From assembly GCF_049999945.1 (NCBI RefSeq), contig NZ_JBLYUB010000004.1, positions 62,001 to 126,000 on the forward strand: DNA of 64,000 nucleotides, in the 5' to 3' direction. Within the stretch, counting starts at the first letter, position 1; each line of letters begins with the position of its first letter. The position numbers were made by a program, and so were the translations under genes. The notes under the pieces were generated by a model. That model was given only the letters and a program-made list of their open reading frames with translations, ran no database searches and was not told where the DNA came from. Origin of the DNA: Planosporangium spinosum. Lineage in GTDB: Bacteria; Actinomycetota; Actinomycetes; Mycobacteriales; Micromonosporaceae. Below, in pieces: positions 41,504 to 49,805 of this stretch.

Positions 41504-43705
41504 ATGCCGGCCGGGGTCGGGGCCGGGGCGCGCGCCGCCCGCGCCGAGGCGCTCGACGCGTGGCTCGCCACGCTGCTGCCGGACGCCGAGGGCCTGGCGC
41601 TGATGGCGGTCGGCGGCCTCGCCCGGCGCGAGTGCGCGCCGCACGGCGACCTGGACCTCGTCCTGCTGCACGACGGCCGGGCCGGGATCGACGGAATCGT
41701 CGAGAAGCTGTGGTACCCGATCTGGGACGCGCGGCTGCCGCTGGACCACTCGGTCCGCACCGTGGACGAGGCGGTCGACGTCGCGGGTACCGACGTCAAG
41801 GCGGCCCTCGGCATGCTCGACGCCCGGCTGGTCGCCGGCGACGGCGCGCTGGTCACCCGGTTGCGCGACCGGGTCACCACCCGGTGGCGCCGCGGCGCCG
41901 CCCGCTACCTCGCCGAGCTGCGGGAGCTGTCCGAGCGGCGCTGGCAGGCCCACGGCGAACTGGCGTTCCTGCTGGAGGGCGACGTCAAGGAGGCCCGCGG
42001 GGGCCTGCGGGACATCGGCGTGCTGCGCGGCATCGGGTACGCCGGCGTGGCCGACGCGACCCGGCCGGCCGTCCGGGCGGCGCAGCGCTGGCTGCTCGAC
42101 GTCCGCGACGCCCTGCACACCGTGACCGGCCGGCGCGTCGACCGGATCCTCGCGCAGGACCGGGCCGAGGTGGCCCGCCTGCTGGAACTCGCGACCGGAG
42201 ACGACGTACTCCGGCGGGTCACCGACGCGGCCCGCACCGTCTCGTACGCCCTCGACGACGCCTGGCGGGCGGTGGACGCCTGGCGGCACGGCCGGCCGGG
42301 CGGCCGTACCCCGCGCCGGCCGATCGGGCGGGACGTCGTCGAGCAGGACGGTGCGGCGGTACTCGCCCGGGCCGCCGTCACGCCCCGCCCCGACCCCGCC
42401 CTGCCACTGCGGGTGGCCGCCGCGGCCGCCCGGGCCGGGCTGCCGGTCGCCCGGCCGACCCTCGAATGGCTCGCCGAGTTCGCGCCGCCGCTGCCCGACC
42501 CGTGGCCGGCGGCCGCCCGCGACGCGCTGCTGACCCTGCTGGGCGCCGGTGACGCGCTGGTACCCACCTGGGAGGCGTGCGACCGGTACGGCCTGGTCAT
42601 CCGCTGGCTGCCGGAGTGGGCGCGGATCCGCAGCCTGCCCCAGCACAACCCGATCCACCGGTTCACCGTCGACCGGCACCTGGTGGAGACCGCGCGGGTG
42701 GCCGCCTCGTACGCCCGTGAGGTGGCCCGCCCGGACCTGCTGGCGCTCTGCGCGCTGCTGCACGACCTCGGCAAGGGGCTGCCCGGCGACCACAGCGCCA
42801 CCGGTGCGCCGCTGGCCGCCGCGGCCGCCGCCCGCATCGGGCTGCCACCCGGCGACGTCGCGCTCGTCGACCGGGTGGTGCGCCTGCACCTGCTGCTGTC
42901 CGACACCGCGACCCGCCGCGACCTGGCCGACCCGGTGACGGTACGGATGGTCGCCGATGCCGTCGGTGACCAGGACACGCTCGCGCTGCTGTACGCGCTG
43001 GCCCGGGCCGACGCCGCCGCGACCGGCCCCGGCGCCTGGTCGGCGTGGAAGGGCCGGCTGGTCGCCGAGCTGGTCGACCGGGTCGCGCACGCGCTGGACG
43101 GCGGCCGGGTGCCCGAGCTGCCGGTCGTCGGCGTACCGGTGGCGATCGGCCCGCTGCCGTCGGTACGGGTGGGGGAGGACCGGGTCGCGGTGACCGCGAC
43201 CGACCATCCGGGCCTGCTCGCGGCGGTGGCCGGCTGCCTGTCGCTGCACCGCCTCGACGTGGTCGCCGCCGACGCCGCCGCGCACGGCGGCATCGCGCGG
43301 GTGGTGTGCCGGGTGCAGCCGCGGTACGGCGACGAGCCGATCTCCCAGGCGCTCGCCGCGGATCTGCGCCGCGCCGCCGCCGGGGAGCTGGACGTCGCGG
43401 CGCGGCTCGCGGCACGGGAGCGGTCGGCGCGGCGGCGGCCCGGTGGCGCGGACCCCCGCGTGGTCTGGCAGCCGGCGACCGGCGCGGCCATCCTGGAGCT
43501 GCGCGCCGCCGACTCGCCGGGGCTGCTGTACCGGGTCGCGAACGCCCTCGCCCGGGCGGGCGCGCGGGTTCGGGCGGCTCGGGTCTCGACGCTCGGCGGC
43601 GACGTCGTCGACGCGTTCTACCTGGTGGGGCCGTGGACGGACGAGGCGGAGCGGTCGGCGGTGGAGGTCGCCGTGCTGCGGGCCGCCGGCACGTCCGCCG
43701 GGTAG
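41504..43705 (+). CDS. glnD: [Protein-PII] nucleotidylyltransferase GlnD
   Basis: GlnD modifies PII; in Streptomyces it adds AMP, not UMP. The 733 residues hold a nucleotidyltransferase domain (GGLARRECAPHGDLDLVLLH, about 36-55, with the catalytic DLD), an HD domain for removal (RHLVETARVA and LCALLHDLGKGLPGDHS, about 392-430) and two C-terminal ACT domains (ATDHPGLLAAVAGC and LRAADSPGLLYRVANAL). ATG 41504 is preferred because GGGAGGGG is 8 nt upstream; GTG 41498 is also in frame but only 2 nt from it. The end of the gene is duplicated as a 38-bp tandem. Confidence 0.97.
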   Translation: MPAGVGAGARAARAEALDAWLATLLPDAEGLALMAVGGLARRECAPHGDLDLVLLHDGRAGIDGIVEKLWYPIWDARLPLDHSVRTVDEAVDVAGTDVKAALGMLDARLVAGDGALVTRLRDRVTTRWRRGAARYLAELRELSERRWQAHGELAFLLEGDVKEARGGLRDIGVLRGIGYAGVADATRPAVRAAQRWLLDVRDALHTVTGRRVDRILAQDRAEVARLLELATGDDVLRRVTDAARTVSYALDDAWRAVDAWRHGRPGGRTPRRPIGRDVVEQDGAAVLARAAVTPRPDPALPLRVAAAAARAGLPVARPTLEWLAEFAPPLPDPWPAAARDALLTLLGAGDALVPTWEACDRYGLVIRWLPEWARIRSLPQHNPIHRFTVDRHLVETARVAASYAREVARPDLLALCALLHDLGKGLPGDHSATGAPLAAAAAARIGLPPGDVALVDRVVRLHLLLSDTATRRDLADPVTVRMVADAVGDQDTLALLYALARADAAATGPGAWSAWKGRLVAELVDRVAHALDGGRVPELPVVGVPVAIGPLPSVRVGEDRVAVTATDHPGLLAAVAGCLSLHRLDVVAADAAAHGGIARVVCRVQPRYGDEPISQALAADLRRAAAGELDVAARLAARERSARRRPGGADPRVVWQPATGAAILELRAADSPGLLYRVANALARAGARVRAARVSTLGGDVVDAFYLVGPWTDEAERSAVEVAVLRAAGTSAG

Positions 43706-43751
43706 CCGCCGCGCTGCGGGCCGCCGGCACGTCCGCCGGGTAGCCGCCGCG
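43676..43751 (+). repeat. 38-bp exact tandem duplication at the glnD end
   Basis: Bases 43676-43713 are repeated exactly at 43714-43751. Each copy contains the last codons, the TAG stop and the following bases, so the protein is unchanged. The second copy is now spacer before the TmrB-like gene. Confidence 0.97.
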
Positions 43752-43782
43752 CGGCCCCACCTGGCGGGTTGCGCCGCGGTTC

Positions 43783-43788
43783 TAGGGT
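43783..43788 (+). promoter_or_regulatory. -10 hexamer TAGGGT, leaderless TmrB-like gene
   Basis: TAGGGT ends 6 nt before the GTG start at 43795; no ribosome binding site is present. Confidence 0.45.
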
Positions 43789-43794
43789 CGATCC

Positions 43795-44328
43795 GTGATC
43801 ATCTGGATCAATGGTGCGTTCGGCGCCGGGAAGTCGGCGGTCACCTCGGCGCTGCTCGCCGCCCGGCCGGGGTGGCGGGAGTTCGACCCGGAGCGCATCG
43901 GATACGTGCTGATGCGGGTCCGCGAGGTGCCGACCGGCGACTTCCAGGACCTGCCGTCCTGGCGGGCGCTCACCGTCCGGATCCTCGGCGGCCTCGCCAG
44001 GGTGCACGGGATCACCTGGGTGGTACCGATGACGCTGCTGCGCGCGGACTACCGCACGGAGATCCTCGGCGGTCTGAGGTCGCGAGGGATCCCGGTGCAC
44101 CAGATGGTGCTCCGGGTGCCCGAGCCGGTCCTGCGGTCGCGCATCGACGGTGACGCGGAGCTCGTCGGGGCCCGGGAGTGGCGGCACGCGCACGTCGCGC
44201 CGGCACTGGCGGCCTTCGACGGACTCGCCGCGACCGAGCCCGGTACGGTCGAGGTGGACGCAGGCGACGGGCGTACCCCACAGCGGATCGCGGCGGAGAT
44301 ACTGGACCTGGTGGCGGCGCGCCGATGA
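43795..44328 (+). CDS. TmrB-like P-loop ATP-binding protein
   Basis: The 177 residues start MIIWINGAFGAGKSAVTSAL, a Walker A with the same lead-in as Bacillus subtilis TmrB. FDPERIGYVLMRV, DDFQ-like GDFQDLPSWRAL (about 44-55) and VVPMTLL (about 74-80) also follow that protein. TmrB gives tunicamycin resistance, probably by binding the drug. Here the family is clear, but resistance is only an inference. It stands between glnD and ffh with its own leaderless-type promoter and is probably an inserted accessory gene. Base composition is like its neighbours. Confidence 0.82.
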   Translation: MIIWINGAFGAGKSAVTSALLAARPGWREFDPERIGYVLMRVREVPTGDFQDLPSWRALTVRILGGLARVHGITWVVPMTLLRADYRTEILGGLRSRGIPVHQMVLRVPEPVLRSRIDGDAELVGAREWRHAHVAPALAAFDGLAATEPGTVEVDAGDGRTPQRIAAEILDLVAARR

Positions 44329-44526
44329 GCGCCGGTACCGGCGTCGTGCCCGCCCGGCGACCGTGGCGCACCGGTGTTCCGCGGTATCCGTCACCGCCCC
44401 GTTTCCCGCGCTCTGCCGCGCCCGCCGCGGGTGACCATCCGGTTATCGCCTCCGGCCCTATACCCTTGCGTCGGGGCGGCTGCCTCGCAGACCAGCAACA
44501 AATCCGACATTCAGGGATGTAGCGCC

Positions 44527-46071
44527 GTGTTTGACACGCTTAGCGACCGGCTCTCCGGGATCTTCTCCAAGCTGCGGAGCAAGGGGCGGCTCACCGACGC
44601 CGACATCGACGCGACGGCTCGGGAGATCCGTCTCGCGCTGCTGGAGGCGGATGTCGCGCTGCCGGTGGTCAAGGCGTTCATCGCCCGCCTCAAGGAGCGC
44701 GCCCGGGGCGCGGAGGTCTCCCAGGCGCTCAACCCCGCCCAGCAGGTCATCAAGATCGTGCACGAGGAGCTGGTGCAGGTCCTCGGTGGCGAGAGTCGCC
44801 GGCTCCAGCTCGCCAAGCAGCCGCCAAGTGTCATCATGCTGGCCGGCCTGCAGGGTTCGGGCAAGACCACGCTGGCCGGCAAGCTCGCCCAGCACCTCAA
44901 GGCGCTGGGGCACCAACCGCTGCTGGTCGCCGCGGACCTCCAGCGGCCCAACGCCGTGAACCAGCTCCAGGTGCTCGGTGGGCGGGCCGGCGTCGAGGTG
45001 TACGCCCCGCAGCCGGGCAACGGCGTCGGTGACCCGGTGGCGGTGGCCCGGGAGTCGATCGAGCACGCCCGCCGCCAGATGCGCGACATCGTCATCGTCG
45101 ACACTGCCGGCCGGCTCGGTATCGACGCCGAGATGATGGCGCAGGCCGCGGCGATCCGCGACGCGGTCGACCCGGACGAGGTCCTGTTCGTCATCGACGC
45201 GATGGTGGGTCAGGACGCGGTCGCGACGGCCGAGGCGTTCCGCGACGGTGTCGGCATCACCGGTGTCGTACTGTCCAAGCTGGACGGTGACGCCCGAGGC
45301 GGTGCGGCGCTGTCCGTACGCCACGTGACGGGCCAGCCGATCCTGTTCGCCTCCACCGGCGAGAAACTCGAGGACTTCGACGTCTTCCACCCCGACCGGA
45401 TGGCTTCGCGCATCCTCGGCATGGGTGACGTGCTGACCCTCATCGAGCAGGCCGAGGCGGCGTTCGAGGAGGATCAGAAGGAGCGGATGACCGCCAAGCT
45501 CATGGGCGGTCAGCAGTTCACGCTCGAGGACTTCCTGGAGCAGATCGTGGCGGTGCGGCGGATGGGGCCCATCGCCAACGTCCTGGCGATGCTGCCCGGC
45601 ATGGGGCAGATGAAGGACCAGCTCGCCGAGGTCGACGACAAGCACTTCGACCGCATCACGGCGATCATCCGCTCGATGACCCCGGGCGAGCGGGACAATC
45701 CGAAGGTCATCAATGCGTCCCGCCGGCTGCGCATCGCCAACGGTTCGGGCGTCACGGTGATGGAGGTCAACCAGCTGCTCAACCGCTTCGCCGACGCGCA
45801 GAAGATGATGAAGCAGATGGGCGGGATGATGGGGCTGCCCGGGGCGCGGCGCAAGGCCACCAAGTCGCCCAAGAACAAGCGCAAGGGCAAGAGCGGCGGG
45901 CGTCCCCGTGGTGGTATGCCGGCGGGGCTGCCCGGCGGTTTTCCCGGCATGCCGGCTCTGCCTCCGGGGCTGGACCCGAGCGCGCTCGACCCCAACAGCC
46001 CCGACGGACCTGCCGGGTTCAAGCCGCCGAAGATCGACTTCTCGAAGTTCGGCAAGCGCGACGGCAAGTGA
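44527..46071 (+). CDS. ffh: Signal recognition particle protein Ffh
   Basis: Ffh binds signal sequences and 4.5S RNA and delivers ribosomes to FtsY. The 514 residues consist of an N domain (VFDTLSDRLSGIFSKL), the GTPase domain with Walker A LAGLQGSGKTTLAGKL (about 103-118), DLQRPNAVNQL, DTAGRLGID (about 194-202), LSKLDGDARGG, and the methionine-rich M domain (about 300-440, with FTLEDFLEQI and MKQMGGMMGLPG). The tail is Pro/Gly/Lys-rich. GTG 44527 is the family start, with AGGGA 9-10 nt upstream; the frame is open earlier. The SRP RNA gene is not in this window. Confidence 0.98.
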   Translation: MFDTLSDRLSGIFSKLRSKGRLTDADIDATAREIRLALLEADVALPVVKAFIARLKERARGAEVSQALNPAQQVIKIVHEELVQVLGGESRRLQLAKQPPSVIMLAGLQGSGKTTLAGKLAQHLKALGHQPLLVAADLQRPNAVNQLQVLGGRAGVEVYAPQPGNGVGDPVAVARESIEHARRQMRDIVIVDTAGRLGIDAEMMAQAAAIRDAVDPDEVLFVIDAMVGQDAVATAEAFRDGVGITGVVLSKLDGDARGGAALSVRHVTGQPILFASTGEKLEDFDVFHPDRMASRILGMGDVLTLIEQAEAAFEEDQKERMTAKLMGGQQFTLEDFLEQIVAVRRMGPIANVLAMLPGMGQMKDQLAEVDDKHFDRITAIIRSMTPGERDNPKVINASRRLRIANGSGVTVMEVNQLLNRFADAQKMMKQMGGMMGLPGARRKATKSPKNKRKGKSGGRPRGGMPAGLPGGFPGMPALPPGLDPSALDPNSPDGPAGFKPPKIDFSKFGKRDGK

Positions 46072-46109
46072 CCACCGCCTCGGACCGGTAGCCGTCACGC
46101 CGGCCGGCG

Positions 46110-46130
46110 CCGGGTCGGTACGAGACCCGG
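46110..46130 (+). terminator. Possible ffh terminator
   Basis: A perfect 7-bp stem (CCGGGTC with GACCCGG) and a 7-nt loop lie 39 nt after the ffh stop. It is weak for this genome. Confidence 0.4.
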
Positions 46131-46367
46131 TGACCGGCCCCGGCCGGCCATCGCGTGGCGCCGGGGCCGGGGCGGTTTCCAGCGCCACGCCCCGGTTCCG
46201 GGCGGTTGGACGCCGTACGGGATAATCGTCCCAGCGTCGTTCGTCATTGTGACGTAGGCGACAGCTTCGATGTGCGCCGCTACCCCGCGAATCGGGTACG
46301 GCGTCTGGTGACCGGGGCCGGTCCGACGGTGGGCGGTCCGCAGGGTTGTGCCTATTGGGGGCGGTGC

Positions 46368-48491
46368 ATGCGCGAGCAGGCCATCCGGAAGATCCTGTCG
46401 TTGCTCGGCTGCGGGGTGATAGCGGGCGTGGTGGTCGCCGCGGCGGCGCTCCCCGCCGCGGCGATGGCCGGAGCCCTGACAACGGCCGGCATGACCGCCT
46501 TCGACAACCTGCCCAGTGACTTCACCTCGCTGCCCGCCCCGCAGAGCTCGTTCATCTACGCCTCGGACGGCAAGACGCTGCTGGCGATGCTCTACGACGA
46601 GAACCGCCGCGACGTCCCCCTGTCGGAGGTGGCGCCGGTGATGCAGCAGGCCATCGTCGCGTCCGAGGACACCCGCTTCTACCAGCACAACGGCGTCGAC
46701 CTCAAGGGCGTCGGCCGGGCCCTGGTCGCCAACAACGGCGGATCGTCCCAGGGCGCGTCGACCCTGACGATGCAGTACGTGCGCCAGAGTGCGATCTACT
46801 CGGCCAAGACCCCCGAGGACGTCGTCGCGGCGAGCGAGAGAACCAAGACCCGCAAGATCCGCGAGATGAAGCTCGCGATGGCGCTGGAGCAGAAGCTCTC
46901 CAAGAAGGAGATTCTGGAGCGGTACCTCAACATCGCCCCGTTCGGGCACGGCGCCTGGGGCATCTACGCCGCCAGCCACGTGTACTTCAACAAGGACCCC
47001 AAGGACCTGACCCTGCCGGAGGCGGCGCTGCTGGCCGGCCTGGTCCAGGCGCCGTCGGTGTACGACCCGGCCGACGCGGCCCACCCGGAGAAGCGGGAGG
47101 CCGCGCTCAAGCGCCGCGAGCACGTGTTCGACCAGATGGTCAAGGCCAAGAACATCACCGCCCAGCAGGCCGACGAGGCCCGGCAGGCGCCGCTGACCAT
47201 CACCGACCAACGCCTGTCGCAGGGCTGCGTATCGGTGCCGTACCCGGCGCTGGGCGCCGGCTTCTTCTGCGACTACCTGTACCGGTGGTGGCTGGAGCAG
47301 CCCGCCTTCGGCGCGGACGCGTACGAGCGCGAGAACCGGCTGCGCAGCGGCGGGTACACGATCATCAGCTCCCTGGACATGGGCATCCAGCAGGCGATGA
47401 AGCGCAACGTCGACGCGAAGATCAAAGACACCGACCGGCGGGCCCTGATGCTCACCGCCGTCGAGCCGGGCACCGGCCGGGTACTGGCGATGGCCACCAA
47501 CCGCACCTTCAGCCTCGACACCAGCGGCAACCAGACCAACCCGGACAAGAACAAGCGCGGGCCCGGTTCGTTCCCCAACACCACCAACCCGCTCATCGGC
47601 GGCGGCGGTGACGTGCACGGGTACCAGGCCGGCTCGACGTTCAAGATGTTCACCATGCTCGCGGCCCTGGAACAGGGCATGCCGCTCAACACCACGATCG
47701 ACGCCCCGGCCACGTACAAGTCGAAGTACATCACCGACTCCACGAACTGCCCCGGCACCCACTTCTGGTGCCCGAGCAACGCCAGCAAGAGCGAGCAGGG
47801 CAGGTTCGACATGTGGACCGGCTTCGGCAAGTCGGTCAACACGTACTTCGTGCCGCTGATAGAACGGGCCGGCGCCGCGAAGGCGATCGACGTGGCGACC
47901 CGGCTGGGTATCAAGTTCCGCGAGCCGGGCGACCAGGAGAGGGCGACCGGCCGCGGCGCGGACCAGTGGGGCTCGTTCACCCTGGGCGTGTCGTTGACCA
48001 CCCCGGTCGACCTGGCCGGCGCGTACGCCACCCTGGCCAACGACGGCACGCACTGCGAGCCGACCCCGATCCTGGAGATCCGCGACGCCAGCGGCAAGAA
48101 GCTCGACACCGGCAAGCCCAAGTGCACCAGGGCCGTCGACGCCGACGTCGCGCGCGCCGCGGTGGACGCCGCCCGCTGCCCCGTCGGTGACCGGGGCGGC
48201 CTCGGGCAGTGCCGCGGCGCGTCCACCGCCTCGGGCGTGTCGGCAACCGTCGGCAAGCCGGTGTTCGGCAAGACCGGTACGACCGACACCAACGAGTCCG
48301 CGACGCTGGTCGCCTCGACCCGCCAGGTGACGGTGGCCGGCATCGAGGCCGACCCGGACTGGCCGCGTGACCCGAGCGCCGACCACAACCACGTCGACGC
48401 CTCCGTCTCCGAGACCCTGCGCGACGCGATGGCGGGCAAGCCCGCCCAGGACTTCCCGGCCCCCAGTAAACGGATCGCGTTCGGCAAGTGA
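46368..48491 (+). CDS. Bifunctional class A penicillin-binding protein
   Basis: It polymerises glycan and cross-links peptides outside the membrane. The 707 residues start with a membrane anchor (SLLGCGVIAGVVVAAAALPA, about 11-30). The glycosyltransferase domain shows AIVASEDTRFYQHNGVDLKG (about 90-109, catalytic Glu), GASTLTMQYVRQ and RKIREMKLAMALEQ. The transpeptidase domain shows GSTFKMF with the acylated Ser (about 422-428), SVN (about 488-490) and FGKTGTT (about 633-639). ATG 46368 has a GGGGG run upstream. A hairpin with arms at 46275-46285 and 46294-46303 lies in the leader region. Confidence 0.95.
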   Translation: MREQAIRKILSLLGCGVIAGVVVAAAALPAAAMAGALTTAGMTAFDNLPSDFTSLPAPQSSFIYASDGKTLLAMLYDENRRDVPLSEVAPVMQQAIVASEDTRFYQHNGVDLKGVGRALVANNGGSSQGASTLTMQYVRQSAIYSAKTPEDVVAASERTKTRKIREMKLAMALEQKLSKKEILERYLNIAPFGHGAWGIYAASHVYFNKDPKDLTLPEAALLAGLVQAPSVYDPADAAHPEKREAALKRREHVFDQMVKAKNITAQQADEARQAPLTITDQRLSQGCVSVPYPALGAGFFCDYLYRWWLEQPAFGADAYERENRLRSGGYTIISSLDMGIQQAMKRNVDAKIKDTDRRALMLTAVEPGTGRVLAMATNRTFSLDTSGNQTNPDKNKRGPGSFPNTTNPLIGGGGDVHGYQAGSTFKMFTMLAALEQGMPLNTTIDAPATYKSKYITDSTNCPGTHFWCPSNASKSEQGRFDMWTGFGKSVNTYFVPLIERAGAAKAIDVATRLGIKFREPGDQERATGRGADQWGSFTLGVSLTTPVDLAGAYATLANDGTHCEPTPILEIRDASGKKLDTGKPKCTRAVDADVARAAVDAARCPVGDRGGLGQCRGASTASGVSATVGKPVFGKTGTTDTNESATLVASTRQVTVAGIEADPDWPRDPSADHNHVDASVSETLRDAMAGKPAQDFPAPSKRIAFGK

Positions 48492-48595
48492 TCACCGGTC
48501 GGCCGGCCCGCACCGGGACCGGCTGCCGGCCCCTCAACAGGACCGACGGTCGCTCGGCCGGATGATCTGGCGGCGGGTTCCGGGTGATCCAACGG

Positions 48596-48601
48596 TAGGT
48601 T
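48596..48601 (+). promoter_or_regulatory. -10 hexamer TAGGTT, leaderless amidohydrolase gene
   Basis: TAGGTT ends 7 nt before ATG 48609, which decides for that start over the in-frame TTG at 48600 inside the hexamer. Confidence 0.5.
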
Positions 48602-48608
48602 GAGCCGC

Positions 48609-49688
48609 ATGGCGTTGCATGTACGGGGCGTGGTGCTGCCCGACGACGAGGTACGCGACCTGTGGCTGGTCGGCGACCGGGTGACCCTGCATCCGGTGCC
48701 CGGCGCCGAGACCGTCGCCGATGGTGGCTTCGTCCTGCCCGGCCTGGTCGACGCGCACTGCCACATCGGGATCGCGCGCGGCGGGGCCCCGATCGGCGGG
48801 CTCGACGACGCGCGGGCCCTGGCAACCATCGACCGGGACGCCGGGGTACTCGCGATCCGGGACGCCGGCTCGCCCTACCCGTACCCGGAACTCGACGACG
48901 ACCCGCAGGTGCCGCGCTTGAGCCGGGCGGGCCGGCACGTCGCCCCGCCGCGCCGCTACCTGCGCGACATCGGCGTGGAGGTCACCGCCGATGCGCTGCC
49001 CGGTGAGGTCGCCCGGCAGGCGGCGGCCGGCAACGGCTGGGTGAAGCTCGTCGGCGACTGGATCGACCGCGGCACGGGAGACCTCGCACCGGCCTGGGAC
49101 CCCGCCGACATGGCCGCGGCGATCAAGGCGGCGCACGAGGCCGGTGCGCGCGTGGCGGTGCACACGTTCGCGGAGGAGTCGGTAGCGGCGCTGGTACGGG
49201 CCGGCGTGGACTCGGTGGAACACGGCACCGGGCTGAGCGACGACGACATCGCCGAGATGGCGCGCCGGGGGACGGCCCTGGTGCCGACGATGATCAACAT
49301 CGAGACGTTCGGCGACATCGCCGCCCGGGCGGACGGCAAGTTCCCCGGGTACGCCCGGCACATGCGGGCGCTCGGCGACCGGTTCCCGCGCGTGGTGGCG
49401 GCGGCGGCCGAGGCCGGTGTGCCGATCTACGTCGGTACCGACGCCGGTGGCGGCATCAACCACGGCCTGGCCGTACAGGAGATGCTGCGGCTGCACCAGC
49501 GGGCCGGCATGTCGGCGCTGGACGTCCTGCGAGCCGGCTCGTGGGGAGCGCGCGCATGGCTCGGCTTCCCCGGCCTGGTCGAGGGCGGCCTGGCCGACCT
49601 GGTCGTGTACGACACCGACCCCCGCCGTGATCTTCGGGTGCTCGCGGCGCCCCGGCGGATCGTGCTGCGCGGCCGGGTCGTGCGGTGA
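48609..49688 (+). CDS. Amidohydrolase family protein
   Basis: The 359 residues form a metal-dependent hydrolase barrel. GLVDAHCHIGIA (about 45-56) has the HxH metal pair, VKLVGDWI (about 141-148) a lysine in the place of the bridging residue, VAVHTFAEES (about 180-189) and VDSVEHGTGLSDDDI (about 197-211) two more histidines, and YVGTDAGGGINHG (about 275-287) the catalytic Asp. The C-terminal strand set LADLVVYDTDPR is typical of imidazolonepropionase- or prolidase-like members. The substrate is unknown. It starts with ATG at leaderless distance from a -10. Confidence 0.9.
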   Translation: MALHVRGVVLPDDEVRDLWLVGDRVTLHPVPGAETVADGGFVLPGLVDAHCHIGIARGGAPIGGLDDARALATIDRDAGVLAIRDAGSPYPYPELDDDPQVPRLSRAGRHVAPPRRYLRDIGVEVTADALPGEVARQAAAGNGWVKLVGDWIDRGTGDLAPAWDPADMAAAIKAAHEAGARVAVHTFAEESVAALVRAGVDSVEHGTGLSDDDIAEMARRGTALVPTMINIETFGDIAARADGKFPGYARHMRALGDRFPRVVAAAAEAGVPIYVGTDAGGGINHGLAVQEMLRLHQRAGMSALDVLRAGSWGARAWLGFPGLVEGGLADLVVYDTDPRRDLRVLAAPRRIVLRGRVVR

Positions 49689-49791
49689 CGACGGCGCCGC
49701 AGCCGGGCTGTGCGGGTGACGACGGCGCCGCGGCCGGGCGCGGTGACCGGCGCAGGTGACGGCCGGCGGGCGGGCCGATGGGTGGAGCGCC

Positions 49792-49797
49792 TAGGAT
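49792..49797 (+). promoter_or_regulatory. -10 hexamer TAGGAT, leaderless proS
   Basis: TAGGAT ends 8 nt before the proS ATG; no ribosome binding site lies between. Confidence 0.45.
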
Positions 49798-49805
49798 GAC
49801 CGGTC

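Noticed and set aside
39794..43285. A 1163-codon open frame on the minus strand
   Set aside because: It lies opposite amtB, glnB and glnD, which are certain. The product has no recognisable fold.
46242..46303. Small palindrome CGTCATTGTGACG and a bulged hairpin before the penicillin-binding protein gene as regulatory sites
   Set aside because: Both are short and match no operator I know; I mention the hairpin in the gene entry but do not claim a function.
46095..48392. A 765-codon open frame on the minus strand
   Set aside because: It is antisense to the penicillin-binding protein gene, whose catalytic motifs are all present on the plus strand.
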